32,512 nucleotides of DNA from Planctomycetota bacterium (GCA_021785435.1 JAJYFE010000041.1:1-32512), one strand, 5' to 3'; positions 16,382 to 24,264 are shown, counted from the stretch's first letter. Notes: generated by a model from the sequence alone, not told the origin. Translations and numbers: made by a program.

Positions 16382-16560
16382 TGGCATTCTCCTTAATGAG
16401 TTCGCGGCTACCACATGGCATCGTGCCGGGCGGACCTTGGAAACCGCCCACCGACCTGTCGCGGCCGATCCCGATTGGGCCGCGTCGCAGGCCTACTATG
16501 TGGCCTTCCATGGCCTGGATCGTTAACTCCACCATTCCTCCGCGGTGGTTAAGTTTATAT

Positions 16561-16618
16561 CTTCCCTGCCACGTGTCTATAGCGTTCCGTCCAATTCGCT
16601 TGTCTTTTCGTCCAAGCC
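16561..16618. repeat. 44-59 bp conserved repeat element, copy 2
   Basis: Shares CTTCCCTGCCACGTGTCTAT and the CCGTCCAATTCG...TTCGTCCAAG core with copy 1. It lies 180 bp upstream of the DUF6259 gene start. The remainder of the 503 bp between the DUF6259 and HicB genes holds no recognisable gene. Confidence 0.65.
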
Positions 16619-16848
16619 ATAAAAGCGTTGAAAACTACGGGCCGATACCGGGGCCGATGCGAGAATCGGAAATGCCACAATTCCCGATTCCGACCTGCCC
16701 CAAAATCCAGCCCGGGCGGACGGCCTTCGCGGTGGGATCGGCTGATCGGGATATCCCGGCGCCGCGGGCGTAGCGCCTCGACGTGGCGCCGATTTCGCGT
16801 CTTTTGTGGTTTAAGCTGTTACGCTGCCGAGCTGGGAAAATTAGGAAT

Positions 16849-16877
16849 TTGATGCTGGTAAACCTTTCAGTTATCAT
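16849..16877 (+). promoter_or_regulatory. Candidate promoter of hicBA copy 3
   Basis: TTGATG (16849-16854), 17 bp, TATCAT (16872-16877), immediately before the HicB ATG at 16885. If real, the transcript would be almost leaderless. No Shine-Dalgarno sequence precedes the ATG. The equivalent region of remnant 2 (12075-12105) is homologous but has lost the hexamers. Confidence 0.35.
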
Positions 16878-16884
16878 AATCCAT

Positions 16885-17073
16885 ATGAAATTCATGACGG
16901 TATTAGAGCGCGACGAGGATGGCGTCTGGATCGCCCAGTGCCCCGCCATCCCCGGCTGCGTGAGTCAGGGAGTCACCCGCGAAGAGGCCCTCGCGAATGT
17001 CCGCGAAGCCATCGCAGCCTGCCTGGAAGTCCGGGCTGAACGAGGCCTGCCACTGACCGTGGAAACGCAGTAG
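16885..17073 (+). CDS. hicB: HicB-like antitoxin, C-terminally shortened
   Basis: A 62-residue HicB N-terminal-domain protein: MKFMTVLERDEDGVWIAQCP, then AIPGCVSQGVTREEALANVR and EAIAACLEVRAERGLPLTVE. This is the short form without a DNA-binding domain. The protein stops at TAG (17071-17073), but the frame continues LEIAV to a TGA overlapping the next ATG (TGATG at 17089-17093). Remnant 2 has CAG at that position and encodes VETQQVEVAV, so the TAG is probably a nonsense mutation removing six residues and breaking the stop-start overlap. Function as an antitoxin may survive, since the lost tail is short. Partner: the HicA-like gene downstream. Confidence 0.75.
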   Translation: MKFMTVLERDEDGVWIAQCPAIPGCVSQGVTREEALANVREAIAACLEVRAERGLPLTVETQ

Positions 17074-17090
17074 CTCGAGATCGCAGTCTG

Positions 17091-17297
17091 ATGTCGCCGC
17101 TGCCGGTACGGGTCTTTTCGAGAGACTGCTGGCAAATCCACGGTCAGAAGGGCAGCCACATGATGCTAATCAAGGATGGCAGCAGCGCCACGCTGTCAGT
17201 CCCGGACCATAAAGAAATTGCCAAGGGCACGTTGCGTCGCCTTATCCGCGCCAGCGGGATGACCGTTGAGCAATTCATCAGCCTCGGGCGGAGATAA
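17091..17297 (+). CDS. hicA: HicA-like toxin with internal N-terminal deletion
   Basis: A 68-residue protein with the HicA core: WQIHGQKGSHMMLIKDG carries the catalytic-loop His of the dsRBD-like mRNA interferase, then ATLSVPDHKEIAKGTLRRLI and RASGMTVEQF. The N-terminus reads MSPLPVRVFSRDC, whereas HicA proteins usually have L-P-x-L-S-G-R-E-x-x between LPV and RVF. About seven residues of the first helix appear deleted in frame. Remnant 2 keeps that segment, which supports a real deletion. Activity is therefore uncertain; the catalytic His and the C-terminal helix are retained. Confidence 0.7.
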   Translation: MSPLPVRVFSRDCWQIHGQKGSHMMLIKDGSSATLSVPDHKEIAKGTLRRLIRASGMTVEQFISLGRR

Positions 17298-17366
17298 CCC
17301 TTCCCACCTTGTATCGGCGCCGGAGCTTGGCGTGGGTAACGCACAACACGCAAAGGAACACTTGGT

Positions 17367-17455
17367 CAACGCTCCCGGCACACCGGGAATTAACGTACGC
17401 CGGGCATATTTTTTCACCGGACTGCACCAACGCTCCCGACACACCGGGAATTAAC
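17367..17455. repeat. 28-bp direct repeat pair
   Basis: CAACGCTCCCGGCACACCGG (then GAATTAAC) at 17367-17394 recurs at 17428-17455 with one substitution, 61 bp apart. Each unit contains a CCCGG/CCGGG inverted pair. No third copy is seen, so this is not a CRISPR array. Confidence 0.6.
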
Positions 17456-17529
17456 CGCGGGACACTGATTTCACGGCGCGGCGGGGCCCCAACCAAAGAC
17501 GAGCCACAGATTTCCCGGCGCGGCCTGGT

Positions 17530-17664
17530 CGCTGCGGCGACTAAACTAAGCCGCAACCAAGAGAACCCCAGCGCGCCCCGCCACGGGCGGGTAGACTGCG
17601 CCGCGGCCAAACCCATAGCCCCCGGTCCGCACGGAGGCGGAGTAGTTTAGTCGCCCGCGGCGAC
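17530..17664. repeat. Inverted pair of GTCGC-CGGCGAC half-elements
   Basis: GTCGCTGCGGCGACTAAACT (17530-17549) and AGTTTAGTCGCCCGCGGCGAC-type sequence (17644-17664) are inverted copies about 95 bp apart. They are degenerate relatives of the CCGCCGCGGCGGGTAAACTG element at 10.9 and 23.4 kb. The 602-bp stretch 17298-17899 has no recognisable gene, only these repeats and an ATCCGTG block. Confidence 0.45.
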
Positions 17665-17824
17665 CCTCGGCGGATCGAGGAGTCGCCTCTGGAGACCTTG
17701 CCGGGGGTGGATTCTCCGCTGGAAACCGGGATTCCCCACGGGCCAAACTCTTCGCGTCGCGCGAAGATTTTCAGGCCGGGCAGCGCTATCCCGTCATTTC
17801 TCTTTCGTGTGTTTCGTGGTTAAC

Positions 17825-17854
17825 AATCCGTGTAGATCCGTGTGATCCGTGGTT
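17825..17854. repeat. ATCCGTG tandem-type repeat
   Basis: Three units (AATCCGTGTAG, ATCCGTGTG, ATCCGTGG) just downstream of the first lyase gene's stop. Same family as at 4041-4066 and 19531-19560. Confidence 0.55.
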
Positions 17855-17899
17855 CTCTCGGTTGCGGCCAGAGCCGCGGTGGATAATCCGCAGTTTCGT

Positions 17900-19504
17900 C
17901 TACTGATCCGTATTCAGCCCGATCTGCACGCTGCCCCGGCTGCGATTTACGATCCTCACTCCGCCTTTCATCCGATTGCCGACAATAATTGTGGATTTGA
18001 CGTTCGGCCCTATTTCAACCTGGGTCTTTCCGTAGGCGAAAGCTGGATTGTGGGTGAACTCGCAGCCCATCACCGTCAACCCGCCGCCGGTCGCTTTAAT
18101 GGCCGGGGCCTCCTGGTCTTTCATACCCCATTGACTGAAAGTGCAGGTATTAAAGGCCACATGCCCAGTACCCTGTACGACTACAGCACCCGCTCCGTCC
18201 CTGGCGGTACCGACATTGCAGTTGGTGAACTTCACCGGGCCGCTATTCGTCGGTTCAATCTCGATGGTGTGGGTATCAAACTTCCCCGTCACACCGGGTA
18301 TGGCGATGGCGCCACTTAACGGCCCATAGACCCCACCCGTAAACTGGCCATTGACGAAAACAAGCCCGCTCCCCTGCGCACAGTCCTCCACCCGTACGGC
18401 AGTGAATACCGCTTCCGCGTGGCACTGGGTCAGAAACACGCTACCCGTTGGCCCCGCCTCCTCCGCCGGCCCCTTTGGCCCGCGAATAAAGTGGTAACCC
18501 ACCCCATAGCCGGTAGAAAAACAGTTGAACATGCACTGCCACGCCGTCTGGCCGATAAGAAACGCCGTGGCCTCGGCGGTGAAACGGTCATATGACGATG
18601 GCCCGAATCCCCACCAATGCACATTCTCCACCCGTCCTACGTCACCGCAATCGTTTATAAATAGGCCCGTACGCAATGGCTGGCCGACCACGCGTTGAAT
18701 CATGTGCCTGGCGCAGGGGAAGGTGCCCAAGTCCACCGCCTGGTACGGGTTGACCAAAACCACATCCATCACGGAAACATCCTGGCCCTTCCCGCGAATC
18801 GCCCAGGGATAGGCAATAACCTTAACGTTCGGATCGTTATTGGAGGTGGACACCTGCTGGGGATGGAAAATGGTGACGCCTTTCAGGGTTCCGTTTCCCT
18901 CAATGGTGATGAACGGCTCGCCGGTGGGATTGCCCTTGCCCTCCACCGCCAACAGGGTCGTGCCCTGGACCATGGGAATTCCGTGGGCCAGGCCAATGTC
19001 CACGCCGGTTCCGGTTGGCCGCGGCGGCCGGTCGAGCGAGCGCCATATTCCTTCCAAGGTGACATCCTTCGGGATTGTCAGGTGGCTTCTGACCAGGTAG
19101 GTTCCCGCAGGCACGGCGACTATCCCGCCCTTTTTCGCGGCGGCGTCCAAGGCTCTTTGAATGGCCGCGGTATCATCAGCCCGGCCATTGCCCCGGGCGC
19201 CGAAGTCGTAGACGTTAAGGTAATATTTGTGGGAATCGTTCCCCGGCCCTTGCGGGCCGGCCATCCCGTGGAGGTCGGCCGTGCTTTGGGGGTTGGCCGT
19301 CTCGGCCGACGGTTGCGGCGGCTGTTGCCGGGCGAGACGCCCGACACCCAAGCCAGCGCCCGCCGCTCCCAAACCGGCCAACGCCGCGCCGCCAAGAAAA
19401 TGGCGACGATCGAAGATACTCCCCGGCATGCTGGCGGCGGCGACTGGGCGGTCAGGCTCCGTTGAATTTACCGGGCCGTTGGAATCGGGCATTTCTTTCG
19501 CCAT
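17900..19504 (-). CDS. Tat-exported Pectate_lyase_3-type beta-helix protein (copy 1)
   Basis: About 534 residues. The ATG at 19504 (MAKEMPDSN) has AAAGGA 6 bases upstream and matches the start of copy 2. A twin-arginine signal (DRRHFLGGAALAGLGAAG, residues 32-49) with a Pro/Gln/Ser-rich linker (about 59-75) indicates folded export. YLNVYDFGARGNGRADDTAA (about 95-114) and the IQRALDAAAKKGGIVAVPAG stretch are the diagnostic Pectate_lyase_3 start; right-handed beta-helix coils follow. Such proteins cleave or bind acidic polysaccharides, but catalytic residues cannot be assigned here. Adjacent tandem paralog downstream on the coordinate axis (19582-21114), 77 bp apart with an ATCCGTG repeat between them. 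Confidence 0.8.
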   Translation of the reverse strand: MAKEMPDSNGPVNSTEPDRPVAAASMPGSIFDRRHFLGGAALAGLGAAGAGLGVGRLARQQPPQPSAETANPQSTADLHGMAGPQGPGNDSHKYYLNVYDFGARGNGRADDTAAIQRALDAAAKKGGIVAVPAGTYLVRSHLTIPKDVTLEGIWRSLDRPPRPTGTGVDIGLAHGIPMVQGTTLLAVEGKGNPTGEPFITIEGNGTLKGVTIFHPQQVSTSNNDPNVKVIAYPWAIRGKGQDVSVMDVVLVNPYQAVDLGTFPCARHMIQRVVGQPLRTGLFINDCGDVGRVENVHWWGFGPSSYDRFTAEATAFLIGQTAWQCMFNCFSTGYGVGYHFIRGPKGPAEEAGPTGSVFLTQCHAEAVFTAVRVEDCAQGSGLVFVNGQFTGGVYGPLSGAIAIPGVTGKFDTHTIEIEPTNSGPVKFTNCNVGTARDGAGAVVVQGTGHVAFNTCTFSQWGMKDQEAPAIKATGGGLTVMGCEFTHNPAFAYGKTQVEIGPNVKSTIIVGNRMKGGVRIVNRSRGSVQIGLNTDQ

Positions 19505-19530
19505 AGGGTGTCCTTTCATCTTGTGATCCA

Positions 19531-19560
19531 AATCCGTGTAGTCCGTGCAATCCGTGGTTA
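19531..19560. repeat. ATCCGTG tandem-type repeat
   Basis: Units AATCCGTGTAG, TCCGTGCA, ATCCGTGG between the two lyase-like genes, 27 bp upstream of the copy 1 start codon on the minus strand. Confidence 0.55.
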
Positions 19561-19581
19561 TTTTTCACGCCAGCTGCCGAT

Positions 19582-21114
19582 TTATTCCTCCGTGGCCACA
19601 TTCATGCCTATCCGAAAGCGCTTGCTGGAAAGCCGCGTGGGCCGCTGCACTATGAAATCCTTCCCGACGCGCCGGTTGCCCACGATCAGCGCCGAGGGAC
19701 AATGCGGCGTAATTCGCGCCGCCACCGTGCCCGATCCGACTTTATTGAACACACACCCGCTGACCGTCGTCGGCGCGCCGTCCAGCAGCAACGCTGGATC
19801 CCCGCGGTTATGCCTGTCCCAGGTGGCGAAGGTGCAGCCCTCGAAACTGACCGGCCCCTGGCCGCGTAAGGTTCCAACATGATTCGACGCTCCCCAGAAG
19901 GAGCAGTTTTGCAAGCAGACCGGGCCGTGGTTGCCCGGTTCGATCTGGATGGTTCCCGGCGAATTCGGATTCTGAAAAGCCGTAAACTCGCCATTGGTGA
20001 TCAGCAGGCCGGGAAATTGGCTGTCTTCCACCACGACGGCCGCCCGGCCGGAACCATCCGCGCCAACGCCCAGAAAATTGCCGTTGCAACAGCCGTGCGG
20101 GGTTTTAACGAAGTGGTAGCCGATGTCATATCCCCACGCAAAGGTGTTGAACATATACTGCCAGTCGGTTCGGCCGATACGGAAAGCCGTCGCGCCAAGT
20201 GTGAAACGGTCGTATGCGGACGCCCCGAATCCCCAGAAATGCACGTTTTCGAGCCTGCCCACGTCGCCGCATTGGTCTATAAATACACCGGTGCGCAGCG
20301 GTTGTCCCAGCAGACCATTGATCCAATGCCGGGCGCAGGGATAGGTGCCGAGGTCCACCGCCTGGTACGGGTTGATCATCAGCACATCAAGGATGGACAC
20401 GTTCTGGCCGATCCCATCCGGAGCGCCCCCGCGAGCCGTCCATGGATACGGCACAACCTGGGCCTTCGGATCGTCGCTGGACATGGGAACCTGTTCCGGA
20501 TAGAAAATCGTAACCCCTTTAAGAGTTCCGTTTTCGCGGATGGTGATGAACGGCTCGCCGTCGGGATTCCCGGCGCCCCCCACCGCCAACAGCGTGGTTC
20601 CCTGGAGATGGGGAACCGCAGGAGGCCGCCAATGCGGCCTGGCGGTGGCGCGCGCGACCCCTTCCAACGTGACCCCACTGGGAATAGTGAGGTGGCTCTT
20701 GATAAGGTAGCTTCCCGACGGCGCGGCGACTATCCCGCCCTTTTTCGCGGCGGCGTCCAAGGCTCTTTGAATGGCCGCGGTATCATCAGCCCGGCCATTG
20801 CCCCGGGCGCCGAAGTCGTAGACGTTAAGGTAATATTTGTGGGAATCGTTCCCCGGCCCTTGCGGGCCGGCCATCCCGTGGAGGTCGTCCGTGCTTTGGG
20901 GGTCGGCCGTCCCGGCCGACGGTTGCGGCGGCTGTTGTCGGGCGAGACGCCCGACCCCCAAGCCAGCGCCCGCCGCGGCCAAGCCCGTCAACGCCGCGCC
21001 GCCAAGAAAATGGCGCCGATCGAAGATACCCCCCGGCATGCTGGCAGCGGCGACTGGGCGGTCAGGCTCCGTTGAATTTACCGGGCCGTTGGAATCGGGC
21101 ATTTCTTTCGCCAT
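19582..21114 (-). CDS. Tat-exported Pectate_lyase_3-type beta-helix protein (copy 2)
   Basis: A 510-residue paralog of the previous gene. Residues 1-130 differ at only six positions (S29G, A43T, G46A, E68G, N71D, A76D relative to copy 1) and have the same Tat signal, linker and Pectate_lyase_3 opening. Beyond about residue 131 the two diverge strongly although motifs still align, for example SAYDRFTLGATAFRIGRTDW against SSYDRFTAEATAFLIGQTAW. Copy 2 also has a Cys-Cys insertion (HGCCNGNFLGVGADG). It has the same predicted exported beta-helix fold and unknown substrate. A Shine-Dalgarno-like AAAGG lies 6 bases before the ATG. Confidence 0.8.
   Translation of the reverse strand: MAKEMPDSNGPVNSTEPDRPVAAASMPGGIFDRRHFLGGAALTGLAAAGAGLGVGRLARQQPPQPSAGTADPQSTDDLHGMAGPQGPGNDSHKYYLNVYDFGARGNGRADDTAAIQRALDAAAKKGGIVAAPSGSYLIKSHLTIPSGVTLEGVARATARPHWRPPAVPHLQGTTLLAVGGAGNPDGEPFITIRENGTLKGVTIFYPEQVPMSSDDPKAQVVPYPWTARGGAPDGIGQNVSILDVLMINPYQAVDLGTYPCARHWINGLLGQPLRTGVFIDQCGDVGRLENVHFWGFGASAYDRFTLGATAFRIGRTDWQYMFNTFAWGYDIGYHFVKTPHGCCNGNFLGVGADGSGRAAVVVEDSQFPGLLITNGEFTAFQNPNSPGTIQIEPGNHGPVCLQNCSFWGASNHVGTLRGQGPVSFEGCTFATWDRHNRGDPALLLDGAPTTVSGCVFNKVGSGTVAARITPHCPSALIVGNRRVGKDFIVQRPTRLSSKRFRIGMNVATEE
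20728..21114. repeat. 387-bp near-identical segment shared with 19118-19504
   Basis: The first 387 bp of both lyase genes (20728-21114 and 19118-19504) are collinear and almost identical with no gaps, while sequence on the 3' side differs greatly. The sharp boundary suggests gene conversion or a domain-swap duplication. Confidence 0.7.
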
Positions 21115-21189
21115 ACAGGCCTTTCCTTTTTAGCGTATGTCTGTCTCGACCCTTGTGGCGCGGACTCGTAAACGCAAGGTTTCCAGCCG

Positions 21190-21371
21190 TTGGGGGTCGG
21201 CCGTCTCGGCCGACAGCTCATCGGTGTGTTGTCGGCGGTACGGATGAACTGGCGGGCAAGATACCGCCCCCCCAAGTCTGTTGGGGGTCGGCCGTCCCGG
21301 CCGACAGCTCCCCTGGGTGTTGTCGGCGGGACGGATGGACTGGCGGGCAAGATGCCCGCCCCCCAAAGCTG
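21190..21371. repeat. Two tandem 91-bp units containing GTCGGCCG...CGGCCGAC
   Basis: Unit 1 starts at 21190 and unit 2 at 21281; both begin TTGGGGGTCGGCCGT and contain GGCGGGCAAGAT with CCCCCCCAA at the end. The same opening 25 bp occurs inside both lyase genes at 19286-19310 and 20896-20920, where it encodes part of the linker. The 366-bp gap 21115-21480 contains no recognisable gene. Confidence 0.65.
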
Positions 21372-21435
21372 GCTGGGATCGGGCGGATCGGGCGACAATT
21401 GCCTTCTGCCGCATGGCCGTCCTTGTTGCGCGACC

Positions 21436-21457
21436 GCGGGCGGAAAAGTCCGCCCGC
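21436..21457. terminator. Strong GC hairpin downstream of the prepilin gene
   Basis: GCGGGCGGA (21436-21444) and TCCGCCCGC (21449-21457) form a perfect 9-bp stem with a 4-base loop, 24 bp beyond the prepilin stop codon. There is no T-run, so it is not a classical intrinsic terminator, though it could stabilise the 3' end. Confidence 0.4.
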
Positions 21458-21480
21458 AGCCGCACAAGGGCCAGCCCCCA

Positions 21481-22770
21481 TCACCACGAGTAAACGCCCG
21501 CGGCGGGGGGCGTTTGGTTGGTGTTTACGTAACGGATCGGCGTCATGCAGGTATCAAACGGCGCCCCCAGGGTCGTGATCTCCGGGCAATGCACCAGGCC
21601 ATCGGTCCGGGCATACGACATGCCCACCTGGTTGGTGTCCGTGGTGCCGTTGACCACGCCCGTGGCAGTGGTGTAGGTGAAAATGTTATCACCATTTTCA
21701 CCCACATAGGGCGAGGTTTCCCAAGTTACGTGGTCGTCAGCGAAGCCCACATTCTGGCCGTCGCCGGCGTGGTTGCCGGAGTTGTAAATATACGGCCCAT
21801 AGGTATTGGCCGTCGGCAGGGTGGTGGTGACACGCTGGTAGACGCCCGTCCCAACGCCACTGCCGTCCGTGGCATTGCCATCAAACGGGGCCATGTCGCT
21901 GACCAAGGGGACCTGCGTGTTGGTGAAGTTCGTCGTCCACCAATCGGGGACCGCCTGCACGCACGTGACACCACCCGAGGGGCTATTCTCCCAAGGCCAG
22001 GGAAAGGCGATGGAGTAGCTTAGCCCCTGGCCGTAAATGCCGGTGCCGCCCTCAGCGCCGATCGCGTTGGCGCCGCCGAAATTCGAGTAGTAATCGGTCG
22101 CACCGGGTGCGGAGGGCGGCGTGATGTACTCGGAGGACGCACTGCCGGCGAACGGATCCGACGGGCAGATAAAACTGGCCGGCGTTGTATAGCCCTGGAG
22201 CACCAACATCCACAGCCCCGCCGAGGGGCTGGGGCGGCCATTCACGAAGGTGTTGTTGGTGAACCAGTTCAACACCGCCTGCTGGGGGGTCGTGTAGTAG
22301 TTTGCCGTCGGGTTATTGCCCATGGGGGCGTTCCAGTACCAGTTTCCACCGCCGCCGAGGGTGACGGGGTTGCTGATTTCCGTGAACGAACCGGGAAACA
22401 CGCCGTTGTTCGGCTGGGCGTAGGTCACCATGGACTGGATGATCCCGCGGATATTGGCCATGCAGACCGCGCGATTGGCCAATTCCCGCGCCTTAGCCAG
22501 GGCCGGCAGGAGGATGCTAATAAGGATCGCGATGATCGAGATCACTACCAGCAGCTCGATCAACGTAAACCCTAACGCACCCCTGACCCGCCGCCTTAAC
22601 GAGCGGAATCCGGCCCGGTGCAGCAGCGATTCCAGGTCGCCATAGGCTCCCAAGCTCCGCGCCAAGCCGAGCACCACGGAACTGACCAGCAGGGCCACGC
22701 AACTAAGCAGCCAGGTGATGGGGGACAACACGGTTCCGACTGCGCCTTGAATGGTTTCATACGCTCTCAT
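21481..22770 (-). CDS. Prepilin-type N-methylation protein with H-X9-DG-like C-terminus and an extra N-terminal membrane segment
   Basis: 429 residues. The start at ATG 22770 is supported by AAGGAG about 6 bases upstream. The prepilin peptidase site is [20 protein letters not shown], cleaving before F68 with Glu at +5 (E72), and then the hydrophobic helix [20 protein letters not shown]. The C-terminal motif [16 protein letters not shown] is a variant of H-X9-DG (H-X10-DD). This is the pseudopilin class abundant in Planctomycetota. Unusually, the leader before the cleavage site is about 67 residues and holds its own membrane helix ([20 protein letters not shown], about 18-37) plus an arginine-rich stretch. 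The upstream leader region holds hairpins and copy 3 of the conserved repeat 180 bp away. Confidence 0.83.
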   Translation of the reverse strand: MRAYETIQGAVGTVLSPITWLLSCVALLVSSVVLGLARSLGAYGDLESLLHRAGFRSLRRRVRGALGFTLIELLVVISIIAILISILLPALAKARELANRAVCMANIRGIIQSMVTYAQPNNGVFPGSFTEISNPVTLGGGGNWYWNAPMGNNPTANYYTTPQQAVLNWFTNNTFVNGRPSPSAGLWMLVLQGYTTPASFICPSDPFAGSASSEYITPPSAPGATDYYSNFGGANAIGAEGGTGIYGQGLSYSIAFPWPWENSPSGGVTCVQAVPDWWTTNFTNTQVPLVSDMAPFDGNATDGSGVGTGVYQRVTTTLPTANTYGPYIYNSGNHAGDGQNVGFADDHVTWETSPYVGENGDNIFTYTTATGVVNGTTDTNQVGMSYARTDGLVHCPEITTLGAPFDTCMTPIRYVNTNQTPPAAGVYSW

Positions 22771-22859
22771 CGTAATCTCCTTAAAAAGAGAGCCGACCAT
22801 CTATCGAAGGGTCGCTACGGCGGCCCTTCCCGTTCTTCTGGGTTAAGTTTTCAGTTTTT

Positions 22860-22900
22860 CCCGACTGGTCCCGAAGCTTCGGGACATCGGGATCATTTTT
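22860..22900 (+). terminator. Hairpin with 3' T-run upstream of the prepilin gene
   Basis: GTCCCGAAGCTTCGGGAC (22868-22885) is a perfect 18-bp palindrome, extended by CCCGA (22860-22864) and TCGGG (22887-22891), followed by ATCATTTTT. On the plus strand it resembles an intrinsic terminator, but no plus-strand gene lies upstream; on the minus strand it would sit in the prepilin leader. Confidence 0.35.
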
Positions 22901-22924
22901 CCTCGTCTTCCGTGCTACTTCTCG

Positions 22925-23350
22925 TTTAACTCTAGCACCGGATCAAGCTCGCGTCTATAGCTTTTCGTCCAAATCGTTTGTCGTTTCGTCCAAGGCCTAA
23001 AACCACCGAAAAGCCACCAATTTCACTGATTTCCAGGAACGCCAGCTTTATCCGTGCCATCCGCGTGATCCCTGCCGCGGCGGGTAAACTGTGGTTATGT
23101 TTTCGCGTGTTTCGTGGGTCATCATTCCTGTTCCTCTGCGCCTTCGGGTGCTCCATTCTCGTTCGGTTCACCGCGCTGAAGGTCGCCGTAGCGGCTCTTC
23201 GAGGCGCTGCTCACAATTGCTCATCTCACGCGAAGCCGCGAAGGCCGCGAAAACACCTTTTTTTTATGCTCCCTTAACATCCTTGCCAAGTTCACTTCGC
23301 TTCAACCATTGCCCCCGGGGTTCTCTAATTCGTCCTTCGCGCTCTTCGCG
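22925..23350. repeat. Long intergenic repeat, copy A
   Basis: About 426 bp nearly identical to 23561-24009. It includes copy 3 of the conserved element (22954-22997), ATCCGTG units, a half-palindrome CCGCGGCGGGTAAACTGTGG, and blocks such as CGCGAAGCCGCGAAGGCCGC. Translations in all frames look non-protein. Confidence 0.7.
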
Positions 23351-23404
23351 ACGCAGTTTAGTCGCCACGGCGACCGTGATCCATCGGTCGCCTTCGTGTC
23401 TTTC

Positions 23405-23440
23405 ACCACAGTTTACCCGCCGCGGCGGGTAAACTGTGGT
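23405..23440. repeat. 36-bp perfect palindrome
   Basis: ACCACAGTTTACCCGCCG followed directly by its reverse complement. It is composed of two inverted copies of the half-element that occurs singly at about 23074-23098 and 23731-23756 and as spaced arms at 10857-10979. It could form a very stable hairpin or cruciform. Confidence 0.7.
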
Positions 23441-23560
23441 CCTGGTCTTTCGTGTGTTTCGCGCTTCGCCACGGCACAACCATTCGCCTTCTCTTTACTC
23501 TTGCCTTCGCGTCCGGCCGCTTGCGCCCTGCCATCGGCGGCTCTTCCACCGCATCTGATA

Positions 23561-24009
23561 TTTAACTCTAGCATTGGATCAAGCCCACGTCTATAGCTTT
23601 TCGTCCAAATCGTTTGTCGTTTCGTCCAGAGCCTAAAACCACCGAAAAACCACCGATTTCACTGATTTCACGGATTAACCGATAAAGGCGGCCAGGAACG
23701 CCAGCTTTATCCGTGCCATCCGCGTGATCCCCGCCGCGGCGGGTAAACTGTGGTTATGTTTTCGCGTGTTTCGTGGGTCGTCATTCCTGTTCCCCTGCGC
23801 CTTCGGGTGCTCCATTGTCGTTCGGTTCACCGCGCTGAAGGTCGCCGTAGCGGCTCTTCGAGGCGGTGCTCACAATTCCTCATCTCACGCGAAGCCGCGA
23901 AGGCCGCGAAAACACCTTTTTTTAATGCTCCCTTAACATCCTTGCCAAGTTCACTTCGCTTCAACCATTGCCCCCGGGGTTCTCTAATTCGTCCTTCGCG
24001 CTCTTCGCG
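23561..24009. repeat. Long intergenic repeat, copy B
   Basis: About 449 bp, a near-copy of 22925-23350 with roughly 23 extra bp around GATTAACCGATAAAGGCGG, which is also present in the 10.9-kb element. Contains copy 4 of the conserved element (23590-23633). The 1.7-kb tract 22801-24527 has no recognisable gene. Confidence 0.7.
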
Positions 24010-24264
24010 GCTTCGCGTGAGCTACGGTCGCCCTGGCCCGCGAAAACACCCTTCTAATGATCCCTCAAAACCCCTGCCGAGTTCACTCCGCTGCGGCCAT
24101 CTGCCCCCGGGTTCTCTAATTCGTCCTTCGTGATCTTCGCGGCGCAGTTTACTCGCCACGGCGACCGAGCCGCGCTGGGTCACAATCTCCGCGCTTCTTC
24201 GCGCGGTGCGAAAGATGCTTGCGGGAACCTGTGACCACTCCCGCCCGGCTGTACACTACTTAAT

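Noticed and set aside
17367-17455. CRISPR array
   Set aside because: Only two repeat units and no cas genes; the heptamer arrays and other tandem repeats also lack unique spacers.
19879-21075. 398-codon open frame on the plus strand
   Set aside because: Antisense shadow of the second lyase-like gene; Arg/Gly-rich translation typical of GC-rich shadows.
23091-24133. Open frames of 70-130 codons in the repeat tract
   Set aside because: They duplicate with the underlying repeats and give Arg/Ser-rich translations with no ribosome binding sites.
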